DNA of 64,000 nt, taken from positions 1,165,001 through 1,229,000 of the forward strand of contig NZ_CP136336.1 of NCBI RefSeq assembly GCF_032681285.1, written 5' to 3'. Position 1 is the stretch's first letter. Each line of letters opens with the position of its first letter. The position numbers and the translations under genes are program-made. Positions 26,115 through 36,134 of the stretch are shown here, in pieces. Source of the stretch: Piscinibacter gummiphilus (GTDB lineage: Bacteria > Pseudomonadota > Gammaproteobacteria > Burkholderiales > Burkholderiaceae_C). Under the pieces are notes generated by a model. It was not told where the DNA came from. It did no database searches and saw only the letters and a list, made by a program, of their open reading frames with translations.

Positions 26115-27146
26115 TTACTTCTTCGGCGCGGCCTTGAAGATGTCGCGCTCGGCGGCGGACGGCAGGTAGCCGCCGTTCCACACCGCCGCGGCGCTCACGC
26201 GTTCCTTGGTGCCGAAGGCATCGGACACCTGGCTCGCCATCAGCGAGAGGCGGCCCGGGTTGGTGGCCCCGAAGGTGTCGGCCTTCGCGTCGGCGGTGAG
26301 CACGCTCGCATCGAGCGCGAGCTTCAGGCGGCGCAGCTCCAGTGCTTCGTTGATGATGCCGTCGCGGGCCTTGACGGTGGCGATGCCGCCGGCCGGGTCG
26401 GCGATCACGTCCTTCATGCCTTTGGTGAAGGCGCGCAGGAAGGCTTTCACCGCCTCGGGGTTCTTCTTGAGGAATTCCTCGCCCGCAATGATCGCGTTGC
26501 CGTAGAGCTTCACGCCGTGTTGCGGGTAAGGAAGTATCACCACCTCCTCGGTCTTCACGCCGCGGGCTTCGAGGTTGAGCAGCGAGGTGAACGAGAAGCC
26601 GGTGATGGCGTCGATGTCGCCGCGCACGAGCATGGTCTCGCGCAGTGGCGGGTCCATCGCCGTCCAGGCCACGTTGCTGATGTTGTTGGCCTTCGCGAAG
26701 ATGGGCCAGGCCTTGCGGCCGGCGTCGAACACCGGGGCGCCGAGCTTCTTGCCGTTCAGGTCGGCCGGGGTCTTGATGCCACTCTTCTTGAGCGCGAGCA
26801 CCGCGGCCGGTGTGTTGTTGTAGACCATCATCACCGCCACCGGCTTGTTGGGGGCGGTCGGGTTGTTGGCGTGGAATTCCATCAACGCCGCGAGGTCGGC
26901 GAAGCCCATGTCGTAGGTGCCCGAGGCCACGCGCGTGACGGTGCCGCCCGAGCCGTTGCCGGCGTCGACGGTGACGTTGAGCTTCTCGGCCTTGAAGTGG
27001 CCCTTGGCGGCCGGCACGAGGAAGAGCGCGGCCGGGCCTTCGAAGCGCCAGTCGAGTTGGAACTTGATCGGGGTTTCCTGGGCCTGCGCGGTGAAGCACA
27101 CGGTGGCGGAGACGGCGGCGGCGACGAAGCGTGAGATGAGGTTCAT
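26115..27146 (-). CDS. ABC transporter substrate-binding protein (NMT1/SsuA type)
   Basis: The 343-residue exported protein (signal cleavage near FTAQAQ) has the NMT1/THI5-like fold: IKFQLDWRFEGPAALFLVPA, then AKGHFKAEKLNVTV, GNGSGGTVTRVASGTYDMGF and ALMEFHANNP. QLDW is conserved in pyrimidine-precursor and related binding proteins. It begins 50 bases after guaD on the same strand. Its partner ATPase and permease lie 1.5 kb further on, beyond a divergent gene pair. Ligand unknown; a purine or pyrimidine-related compound fits the neighbourhood. Confidence 0.87.
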   Translation of the reverse strand: MNLISRFVAAAVSATVCFTAQAQETPIKFQLDWRFEGPAALFLVPAAKGHFKAEKLNVTVDAGNGSGGTVTRVASGTYDMGFADLAALMEFHANNPTAPNKPVAVMMVYNNTPAAVLALKKSGIKTPADLNGKKLGAPVFDAGRKAWPIFAKANNISNVAWTAMDPPLRETMLVRGDIDAITGFSFTSLLNLEARGVKTEEVVILPYPQHGVKLYGNAIIAGEEFLKKNPEAVKAFLRAFTKGMKDVIADPAGGIATVKARDGIINEALELRRLKLALDASVLTADAKADTFGATNPGRLSLMASQVSDAFGTKERVSAAAVWNGGYLPSAAERDIFKAAPKK

Positions 27147-27196
27147 GGTGGCGTGGGATGAGGACGAAGGGCCGGGTGCAAGAACCGTGCTCGGGC

Positions 27197-28507
27197 TCAG
27201 ACCGGCACGCGCAGGCCTGCGACGTAGGTGGCGACGAGGTTGCGCTCATCGCCCAAGGTCATCCATGCGAACACTTTTTCATGCAGATCGCGCGCCACCG
27301 AAAGGCGGCGCCGCGCCACCGGGCCGCTGGCCCAGTCCCACACGCAGACGTCGGCCATGCGGCCGGGCTCGAGCGAGCCGATCTCGTCGGCCAGCAGCAG
27401 CGACTCGGCCGCGCCGAGCGTGGCGGCGTGCAGGCCCTTCCAGGCGGTGAGCCGCTCGCCGGCCAGCGCCTGCACCTTGTAGGCGTCTTGCAGGCTGCAC
27501 AGCTGGCACAGGCTCGTGCCGCCGCCCACGTCGGTGGCCATGCTGACGTGCACACCCGCGCGCTCCGCGGCGCGCCAGCCGAAGAGGCCGCTGCCGAGGA
27601 AGAGGTTGGAGCTCGGGCTGTGCGCGATCTGCGCGCCGCAGCGGCAGAGCAGGGCGCGGTCTTCGTCGTCGAGCCAGATCCCGTGGGCGAGCACGCTGCG
27701 CCGGTGCAGCAGGCCGGCGCGCGCGTAGACGTCCAGGTAGCTGCGCGCCTCGGGGAAGAGCTCGCGCACCCACTGCACCTCGGCGCGGTTCTCGGCCAGG
27801 TGGGTGTGCATGTAGAGGCTCTCGTCGGCGCGGCACAGGGCGCCGGCCATCGCCAGCTGCGCGGGCGTGCTGGTGGGGGCGAAGCGCACGGTCACGGCAT
27901 AACTCAGGCGGCCGGTGCCGTGCCAGCGGTCGATGAGGTCGACGCAGTCGCGCTCGGCTTGCGTCACGTCGTCGCGCAGGCCGTCGGGCGCGTTCCGGTC
28001 CATCAGGACCTTGCCGGTGATGAGCCGCATGCCCCTTGCCTGGGCGGCGGCAAAGAGCGCCTCGGTGCTGGCCTTGTGCACGGTGGGGAAGACCACCGCA
28101 CTGGTGGTGCCGTGGGCCAGCAGCGCATCGAGGAAGCGCGCGGCGCCGGCTTCGGCCTCGGCGGGCTCGGCGTAGCGCTGCTCGGCGGGGAAGGTGTAGG
28201 TGTCGAGCCAGTCGAGCAGCTCGGTGCCGTAGCTGGCGATCACGTCGAGTTGCGGGCTGTGCACGTGGGTGTCGATGAAGCCGGGCAGGATGAGCTGGCC
28301 GCTGTGGTCGTGGCGCGGCCAGCTGCTGTCGGGCGCTTCAGCCTGCGCGCCGACGATGCGGCCGCCTTCGATCAGCAGCCAGTGGTCGGGGCGGAAGCGC
28401 ACCACGGGCGATTCGGTGGCGCCCCATTCGGGCGCGCCGGTGAAGTCGAGCAGGTCGCCGCGCAGCGCGAGGCGCAGGGCGAGGCCGGGGGTGGTGGTGG
28501 GCGTCAT
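27197..28507 (-). CDS. guaD: guanine deaminase
   Basis: The 436-residue amidohydrolase converts guanine to xanthine and ammonia. LILPGFIDTHVHSPQLDVIA holds the first metal ligands (His81, His83); HTHLAEN, the AHGIWL His and the MATDVGGG Asp complete the zinc site. The PGFIDTHVH-SPQ sequence and SYGTELLDWLDTYTFP are specific to guanine deaminase. The product feeds xanthine dehydrogenase, whose genes diverge across 108 bases. It is followed by the ABC binding-protein gene, suggesting an operon for uptake and breakdown of a purine. Confidence 0.93.
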   Translation of the reverse strand: MTPTTTPGLALRLALRGDLLDFTGAPEWGATESPVVRFRPDHWLLIEGGRIVGAQAEAPDSSWPRHDHSGQLILPGFIDTHVHSPQLDVIASYGTELLDWLDTYTFPAEQRYAEPAEAEAGAARFLDALLAHGTTSAVVFPTVHKASTEALFAAAQARGMRLITGKVLMDRNAPDGLRDDVTQAERDCVDLIDRWHGTGRLSYAVTVRFAPTSTPAQLAMAGALCRADESLYMHTHLAENRAEVQWVRELFPEARSYLDVYARAGLLHRRSVLAHGIWLDDEDRALLCRCGAQIAHSPSSNLFLGSGLFGWRAAERAGVHVSMATDVGGGTSLCQLCSLQDAYKVQALAGERLTAWKGLHAATLGAAESLLLADEIGSLEPGRMADVCVWDWASGPVARRRLSVARDLHEKVFAWMTLGDERNLVATYVAGLRVPV

Positions 28508-28557
28508 GACATCACCGCAGCAAGGCCTGTACCGCCGCAGGGGCCGGCGGCATGGCG

Positions 28558-28570
28558 CATGCTATGCATG
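28558..28570. promoter_or_regulatory. candidate operator between guaD and xdhA
   Basis: CATGC-TAT-GCATG is an inverted repeat in the 108-base divergent gap, 46 bases before xdhA. Its place suits a shared purine-responsive regulator. The arms are only 5 bases, so it could be chance. Confidence 0.3.
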
Positions 28571-28615
28571 TTCGACACTGAAAAACCGCGCGCTCTGGCA
28601 TAAGCTGTCCTCAAC

Positions 28616-30123
<1,508 letters not shown>

Positions 30124-30124
<1 letters not shown>

Positions 30125-32496
30125 TGAACAAGCCGCTCGACAGCTTTCTGCAAGCACCTTCCGAGGCCCAGGCCCTGCGGGAAGGGCAGCGGGTGGGCAT
30201 CAGCCGGCCGCACGAGTCGGCACACCTGCACGTGGCGGGTGAGGCGGCCTACATCGACGACCTGCCCGAACTCGCGGGCACGTTGCACGCGGCGCTGGGC
30301 CTTTCGCCGGTGGCGCACGGCAGGCTGAACGCCATCGACCTCGACGCGGTGCGCGCCATGCCCGGCGTGGTGGACGTGCTGACCGCGGCCGACATGCCCG
30401 GCGGCAACGACTGCGGCCCCATCGTTCACGACGACCCCATCCTTGCCGAGGGCGAACTGCGTTACCTGGGGCAGCCGGTGTTTGCGGTGATCGCCACCAG
30501 CCGCGATGCCGCTCGGCGCGCGGCCGGCCGGGCGAAGAGCGTGCTCACGGTGGAGGCGTCGCCGCCGGTGCTGTCGCATCAGGAGGCCCATCGACTCGGC
30601 CAGTACGTGCTGCCGCCCATGCACCTTACGCGTGGCGATGCCGCCGCCGCCATCGCTGCGGCGCCGCACCGGCTGACAGGCACGCTCGATGTCGGTGGGC
30701 AGGAGCAGTTCTACCTCGAAGGCCAGATCAGCTACGCCATCCCGAAAGAGAACGACGGCATGCTGGTGCACTGCTCCACCCAGCACCCGAGCGAGATGCA
30801 GCACGTGGTGGCGCATGTGCTGAAGCTGCAGGCGCACCACGTGCAGGTGGAGTGCCGGCGCATGGGCGGTGGCTTCGGCGGCAAGGAGTCGCAGTCGGCG
30901 CTCTTCGCCTGCGTGGCCGCGGTGGCGGCGCGCCGCCTCAAGCGGCCGGTGAAGCTCAGGCTCGACCGCGACGACGACTTCCTCATCACCGGCCGGCGCC
31001 ACTGCTTCCGGTACGAGTACGAGGTGGGCTACGACGACGAAGGCCGCGTGCTCGGCGCCGAGGTCACGATGGTCTCGCGTGCCGGCCATTCGGCCGACCT
31101 GTCGGGCCCGGTGATGACGCGTGCGCTGTGCCACTTCGACAACGCCTACTGGCTGCCCGACGTCGCGATGCACGGCTTCTCGGCCAGGACCAACACGCAG
31201 TCGAACACCGCCTTCCGCGGCTTTGGCGGGCCGCAGGGCGCGATCGCGATCGAGAACATCCTCGACACCATCGCACGCAATTTGGGCAAGGATCCGCTCG
31301 ACGTGCGCACGCTCAACTACTACGGCCCGAGCGACGGTGACGAGCGGGTGATGACACCCTACGGCCAGAAGGTCGAAGACAACATCCTGCAGCCGCTCAC
31401 GGCACAGCTCGAGGTCACGAGCGACTACCGTGCGCGTCGCAAGGCGGTGGCGGAGTTCAATGCCACGAGCCCGGTGCTCAAGCGCGGCATCGCGTTCACG
31501 CCGGTGAAGTTCGGCATCTCGTTCAACGTGGCGCACTTCAACCAGGCGGGGGCGCTGGTGCACGTCTACAACGACGGCTCCATCCTCGTGAACCACGGCG
31601 GCACCGAGATGGGCCAGGGGCTCAACACCAAGGTGGCCCAGGTGGTGGCGCACGAGTTGGGTGTGGAGTTCGAGCGGGTGCGCGTGACGGCGACCGACAC
31701 GCAGAAGGTCGTCAACACCTCGGCGACCGCCGCTTCGACCGGCAGCGACCTCAACGGCAAGGCGGCGCAGGACGCGGCGCGTCAGATCCGCGAGCGGCTC
31801 GCGGCATTCGCCGCCGAGCAGGCCGGTGTGGACCCGAGCGAGGTCCGTTTTGCCAACGACAGGGTCTTCATTGGCAAGAAGGCGCCGCACGAAGTCCCGT
31901 TCTGCGAACTCGTGACGCAGGCCTACCTCGCGCGCGTGCAGCTCTGGTCCGACGGTCACTACGCGACGCCCGGTCTGCACTGGAGCCGCGAAACGATGCA
32001 GGGCAAGCCCTTCTTCTACTTTGCCTACGGCGCCGCCGTGAGCGAAGTGCTGGTGGACACGCTCACCGGCGAATGGAAGCTGCTGCGCGCCGACCTGCTG
32101 CACGACGTGGGCCGCTCGCTCAACCCGGCGGTCGACATCGGCCAGGTCGAAGGCGCGTTCATCCAGGGCATGGGCTGGCTCACGATGGAAGAGCTGGTGT
32201 GGCACCCGCAGACGGGGCTGCTCGCCACGCATGCGCCGAGCACCTACAAGATCCCCACCGCCAACGATTGCCCGCCGGTGCTCAACGTCAAGCTCTACGA
32301 AGGCGACAACCCGGCCGACACCATCCACCGCAGCAAGGCGGTGGGCGAGCCGCCGCTGCTGCTGCCGTTCTCGGTGTTCTTTGCGATCCGCGATGCGATC
32401 TCGTCGGTGGGCGGCCACCGGGTCGACCCGCCGTTGTCGGCCCCGGCGACGAGCGAGGCCATCTTGCGCGCGATCCAGGCGGTGCAGGCCGGCTGA
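30124..32496 (+). CDS. xdhB: xanthine dehydrogenase large subunit XdhB (molybdopterin)
   Basis: The 790-residue subunit carries the molybdenum cofactor site. It starts MNKPLDSFLQAPSEAQALRE, then HVAGEAAYIDDLPELAGTLH, the aldehyde oxidase/xanthine dehydrogenase hammerhead domain. MGGGFGGKES and GGTEMGQGLNTKVAQ bind the cofactor, and the catalytic Glu lies in GEPPLLLP (about Glu742). It is a complete, normal-length XdhB. Insertion of the cofactor is expected to depend on XdhC, encoded directly after. Confidence 0.95.
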
Positions 32497-32497
32497 C

Positions 32498-33316
32498 ATG
32501 GATGCGGTGCGCAACACCGCCGAAGCCTGGCTCGCCGCCGGCCAGGGTGCGGTGCTGGTGGAGGTGAGTGACGCGCGTGGCTCGGTGCCCCGCGAGGCCG
32601 GCACACGCATGCTGGTGGCGGCCGATGCGGTGAGCGGCACCATCGGCGGCGGGCACCTGGAGTGGCAGGCCATCGCGCGTGCGCGCGAGATGCTGGCGAG
32701 CAATGCGCCGCCGCAGTCGATCCACTATCCGCTCGGCCCGTCTCTGGGCCAGTGCTGCGGCGGGGCGGTGACCTTGTCGTTCGAGCGCCTGCAGGCCACT
32801 CATCTCGCCGAGTGGCCACGTGAGCCTGCGCGATTTCACCTTCAGCTGTATGGCGCCGGCCACGTGGGCCGGGCGATTGCGCGGCTGCTCGCCACGCTGC
32901 CGGTGCAGGTGGACTGGATCGACGAGCGCGACGATGCGTTTCCCCCGACCGTGCACGAAGGCCCGTGGCCCGCGCACGTCCGCCCCCTGGCGGTGGACGC
33001 GGTGGAAGGCGAAGTGCGCCATGCCCCGAGCGGCGCCTTCTACCTCGTCCTCACGCACCAGCATGAGCTCGACCTGCGCATCACCGAGGCCATCCTGCGC
33101 CGCAACGACTTCGCCTTCTTCGGCCTGATCGGCTCGAAGACGAAGAAGCAGCGTTTCATCCACCGGCTGGAAGAGCGCGGTGTGCCCCATGCGGCCATCG
33201 ACCGCATGGTGTGCCCGATCGGCCTGCCGGGCGTTGCCGGCAAGGAGCCCGAGCTGATCGCGGTGGCCGTGGTGGCGCAGCTGTTGCGCGAGTCCAGCGG
33301 CCGATGGGCCCGCTGA
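32498..33316 (+). CDS. xdhC: XdhC, molybdenum cofactor sulfuration/insertion chaperone for xanthine dehydrogenase
   Basis: The 272-residue protein has the N-terminal XdhC/CoxI domain (VSDARGSVPREAGTRMLV and GTIGGGHLEWQAIARAREML) and a C-terminal Rossmann-like domain (FHLQLYGAGHVGRAIARLLA, then FFGLIGSKTKKQRFIHRLEE). XdhC binds Mo-cofactor, helps sulfurate it and inserts it into XdhB. A Cys pair in GQCCGGA (near residue 86) matches family ligands. It begins one base after the xdhB stop, so expression should be linked to the dehydrogenase. Confidence 0.93.
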   Translation: MDAVRNTAEAWLAAGQGAVLVEVSDARGSVPREAGTRMLVAADAVSGTIGGGHLEWQAIARAREMLASNAPPQSIHYPLGPSLGQCCGGAVTLSFERLQATHLAEWPREPARFHLQLYGAGHVGRAIARLLATLPVQVDWIDERDDAFPPTVHEGPWPAHVRPLAVDAVEGEVRHAPSGAFYLVLTHQHELDLRITEAILRRNDFAFFGLIGSKTKKQRFIHRLEERGVPHAAIDRMVCPIGLPGVAGKEPELIAVAVVAQLLRESSGRWAR

Positions 33317-33325
33317 GCCCCAGCG

Positions 33326-34156
33326 TCAGGCTGCGTGCTCCAGCGTGGGCGGCGCGAGGTTGGTCGGCTGGATCGTGAAGGCCTTCGGGTTGAGGAAGCG
33401 GGTGGGTGGCCCGCCGAAGGCCTTGGTCCACACCCGCGACAGGTGGGCCGAATCGGTGAAGCCGGCTTCGTGCGCGGTGGCGGTGAGCGACAAGCCCTGG
33501 CCGATGCAGCGCGCGGCCGCATGGATCTTCAGCGACAGCACGTACTGGCGCAGCGACAGCCCCATCTCGTTGGAGAAGAGGTGCGACATGCGGTAGTACG
33601 ACAGGCAGGCCTTGTCGGCCAGCGCTTCGAGCGGCTGGCGCGGGTTGTGCGCGAGCGAGGCGGTCACGCGATCGATGCGCGGGTCCATCGGGCGCAGCGG
33701 CGGCAGCATCTGCGTCACTTCGTCGATGGCGTCTTCGAAGACCCGGCGTGCCTGGGGGATGTCGAGGTGCCCGGCCCAGAGCGCCTGCAGCCGGTCCGTC
33801 AGGGCCGGAAACAGGCTGCGCGGCATGGTCACGTAGCCGGGCTCTTCGAGCCGTGTGTAGGCGCGGTACTTCGGGTGCGTGGGGTTGAGACCGATGCTGA
33901 CGAAGGGCTGCGCGGCCGCGTTCATCGCCTTGGGCACGAAGGGCTTGAGCAGCGCCATCTGCACCCGCTGCGGGCGGCCGGCGACTTCGATGTCGATGCC
34001 TTCGTCTCGGATGGCGAAGAGCATGGTGCCGGTGTAGCGCTCGGTGCGCGGTGCGACCATGCCGTCGCACGAGGCCATGAAGCCGTCGACGTAGACGAAG
34101 ACCTTCGATTGGCGTGGCGCCTGTGCGGGCGTCGTGTCAGGGTTTGGAGCCGACAT
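33326..34156 (-). CDS. AraC family transcriptional regulator
   Basis: The 276-residue protein has an N-terminal beta-rich sensor region (about 20-150) and a C-terminal pair of helix-turn-helix motifs (about 165-260): ACLSYYRMSHLFSNEMGLSL and ATAHEAGFTDSAHLSRVWTK followed by FGGPPTRFLNP. This is the standard AraC/XylS pair. It converges with xdhC (9 bases between stops) and overlaps the upstream PDZ-protein gene by 20 bases, so the two are probably co-expressed. Ligand and targets are not visible; control of the nearby purine genes is possible but unsupported. Confidence 0.9.
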   Translation of the reverse strand: MSAPNPDTTPAQAPRQSKVFVYVDGFMASCDGMVAPRTERYTGTMLFAIRDEGIDIEVAGRPQRVQMALLKPFVPKAMNAAAQPFVSIGLNPTHPKYRAYTRLEEPGYVTMPRSLFPALTDRLQALWAGHLDIPQARRVFEDAIDEVTQMLPPLRPMDPRIDRVTASLAHNPRQPLEALADKACLSYYRMSHLFSNEMGLSLRQYVLSLKIHAAARCIGQGLSLTATAHEAGFTDSAHLSRVWTKAFGGPPTRFLNPKAFTIQPTNLAPPTLEHAA

Positions 34157-34772
34157 TGCCGTCCTCCAGCTTGGCCAGGTTCGTGTGCAGGCGGGTGAGC
34201 GCGCCGTTGCGGTAGACCTCGAGCGACAGCTCGGTCTGTTGCATCAGCGCGACCATCGAGTTCTCGTCGACCGGGGGCGTGCCCGGTGTGTCGAGCGTGT
34301 AGATCACGTCACCCGGCTTGAGGCCCATGCGTTCGTAGCGGCTTTCCGGCAGAACCTCGGCCACCACGAAGCCCGAGGGCGAGCCTTCGGTGAGCAGCAC
34401 TTCGCTCAGGAAGCTGCGTGCAGTCTGGTGCCGCAGCAGGGTGAGACGGTGCACGTCGATGCCGGCATTGCGGGCGGCGTAGTCGTCGTCATCGTGGGTG
34501 TCGGTGCCGAGGCTTGCGGCTGCTTTTGCGGGCTGGCGCTCCGCTTGTGCGTCGTCTTTGTCGGCCGCCATCGCCGTGGGGGGCGGTGCCGGCAGCGGCT
34601 GGGCCTTCACGAACGGCGCCTTCGCATCGGCGGTGGTTGCGTTCATGGGCAACCCTTCGTCACTGAGCACGTACCAGGCAAAGCCGCCCACCACGACCGC
34701 CAGGCCGGACGCCGTGCGCAGCAGCTTTTGCCAGGCGGGCGTCTTGTGGGTGATGTGGATGAATCCGCTCAT
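34137..34772 (-). CDS. membrane-anchored PDZ-domain protein (GspC-like)
   Basis: The 211-residue product has one N-terminal membrane helix (about residues 20-36, ASGLAVVVGGFAWYVL), a Pro/Ala/Lys linker, and from about residue 120 a PDZ-like domain (GFVVAEVLPESRYERMGLKP followed by GDVIYTLDTPGT). Layout resembles the C-terminal PDZ half of type II secretion GspC. No other gsp genes are adjacent, so it may work in another envelope process. ATG 34772 fixes the start just before the helix. It ends inside the AraC gene. Confidence 0.72.
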   Translation of the reverse strand: MSGFIHITHKTPAWQKLLRTASGLAVVVGGFAWYVLSDEGLPMNATTADAKAPFVKAQPLPAPPPTAMAADKDDAQAERQPAKAAASLGTDTHDDDDYAARNAGIDVHRLTLLRHQTARSFLSEVLLTEGSPSGFVVAEVLPESRYERMGLKPGDVIYTLDTPGTPPVDENSMVALMQQTELSLEVYRNGALTRLHTNLAKLEDGNVGSKP

Positions 34773-34894
34773 ACAACAACCTCGATGTGGACCAAGAATG
34801 CCGCGTTCGCCCTTGTGTGCCAACGAGGTCAACCCTAGCGTGCAGATTGCTCAAGGGATGTCCGCGTACGAAACGTGTCAGCACGGGCGAGCGG

Positions 34895-34942
34895 TGTGCC
34901 GAAGCACAAAGCCCCACGGGCCCAAGTGGGCCCGCGAGGCTT
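34895..34942 (-). terminator. double hairpin after the secreted hydrolase gene
   Basis: Reading the minus strand, a stem with inner GC arms 34917-34923 and 34928-34934 (extended by AAGCC/GGCTT) comes first, then a 5-bp stem with a TTCG tetraloop (34895-34908). UUCG-capped hairpins are very stable. No T-tract follows, so it may act as a processing/stability end or a weak terminator. Confidence 0.5.
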
Positions 34943-34987
34943 GCTCTTCAGTGGGCGGCGATCAGGACGTCGCCGCCGCGCCGAACG

Positions 34988-35890
34988 TCACGGCGTGACG
35001 AAGCTCTTGAGCCAGTTGGTGGTGGCCGGCAGCGCCCAGGCGCCGGAGCCGTAGCGGTAGTTGGTGTCCACGGCCAGGATGCCCGTGCACTGCGCGCCGT
35101 AGGTGCCCAGGCCCATGAAGCAGTGGTCGGCATACAGGTCGTTGACCTGGTAGTCCTTCACCACGGCCCAGCCGGAACCGTTGGAGCGGAAGCACTCGGT
35201 CGGAGACAGGCCCGAGCACTTCAGGCCCGTCACCAGCTCGGCTTGCGAGCGGGCAATCGACTCGGTGCCGCCGACGAACATGTCGCGCTCGCCGTTGATG
35301 ATGCGCAGGCGGTCGCCCGGCTGGGTGTGCTTGCCGTTGGCCATGCACGACTCGAGGTTGTAGGCCACGGTGTAGGTCGAGCCGGTGCCCTGGCCCATCG
35401 AGGCGCGGATGCGGCTGTCGAAGTTGCGCGAGAGCACCGAGATGATCGAGCCCTGGCTCAGGCCGCCGGTGACCACGCCCTTGGAGCAGTCCGCCTTGGC
35501 GCGGGCGCACAGCTTGGCGATGGCGCTGTTGGCGTTGGCGCCGTTGAAGATGCACTTGGCGCGCGTGCTGATCGTGGTGCAGGTGCCGAAGCTTCCGTTG
35601 TCGTACTCGACGGTCGCAGCCACGAAGCCTTTGGCGGCCATCGCGTCAACGGCGGCCGAGGCCCATGCGCCGTTGTAGGGCTCCCCCGTGCCGCCGATGT
35701 GGATGTAGACCGGGTACTTGCCGGAGGCGGTGGGCTCCTTGCCGCTGATGTTGAAGGTGGTGCCGCACGAGGAGGTGCTGCCGCCCTTGTAGGTGGCGGA
35801 GAAGCTGGTTTGTGCGAAGGCGGCGGTGGTGAGGGTGGTGACAACCAGCGCAAAACCGGCGCGCAGGATGTGGCGGGTGAGAAGTCTCAT
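34988..35890 (-). CDS. Cys-rich secreted alpha/beta hydrolase
   Basis: The 300-residue product has a signal peptide (cleavage near TTAAFAQ). The mature chain has KYPVYIHIGGTGEPYNG, an HGG-like oxyanion region, and GLSQGS (Ser145), which resembles a nucleophile elbow. About ten Cys, for example Cys42, 104, 113, 128, 135 and several after 170, suggest disulfides, as in exported esterases. ATG 35890 is preferred over the upstream in-frame TTG because GGAG sits six bases before it. The gene stands alone after ppc with a 244-base upstream gap of lower GC. Substrate unknown; polyester or carbohydrate-ester hydrolysis are guesses. Confidence 0.68.
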   Translation of the reverse strand: MRLLTRHILRAGFALVVTTLTTAAFAQTSFSATYKGGSTSSCGTTFNISGKEPTASGKYPVYIHIGGTGEPYNGAWASAAVDAMAAKGFVAATVEYDNGSFGTCTTISTRAKCIFNGANANSAIAKLCARAKADCSKGVVTGGLSQGSIISVLSRNFDSRIRASMGQGTGSTYTVAYNLESCMANGKHTQPGDRLRIINGERDMFVGGTESIARSQAELVTGLKCSGLSPTECFRSNGSGWAVVKDYQVNDLYADHCFMGLGTYGAQCTGILAVDTNYRYGSGAWALPATTNWLKSFVTP

Positions 35891-36134
35891 GTTTGTCTCC
35901 AAGAGGTGTGATGCAACCGGGGTCGATCGGCTTCTTGGCTCCTGAACTGCTGGAGCTGTTTGACTTGCCGTCGCGTCTCTTAAAGTGGACGCGCGTGCAT
36001 CATTCCTTGGATTTTGAGGCCCTCACTTGTACGGAATTGCTGAATTGCCCTGGGAAAACCTCGGGTGATTTGTGAGGCGAAGGCACTTTGTGAGAATTTT
36101 TTACATGCCTGTCCAGAATTACCCGAGCAAGCGT

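Noticed and set aside
35891..36134. Lower-GC gap between the secreted hydrolase and ppc as a small RNA gene
   Set aside because: No promoter-terminator pair or stable fold stands out; the short frames on the plus strand have no ribosome-binding site.
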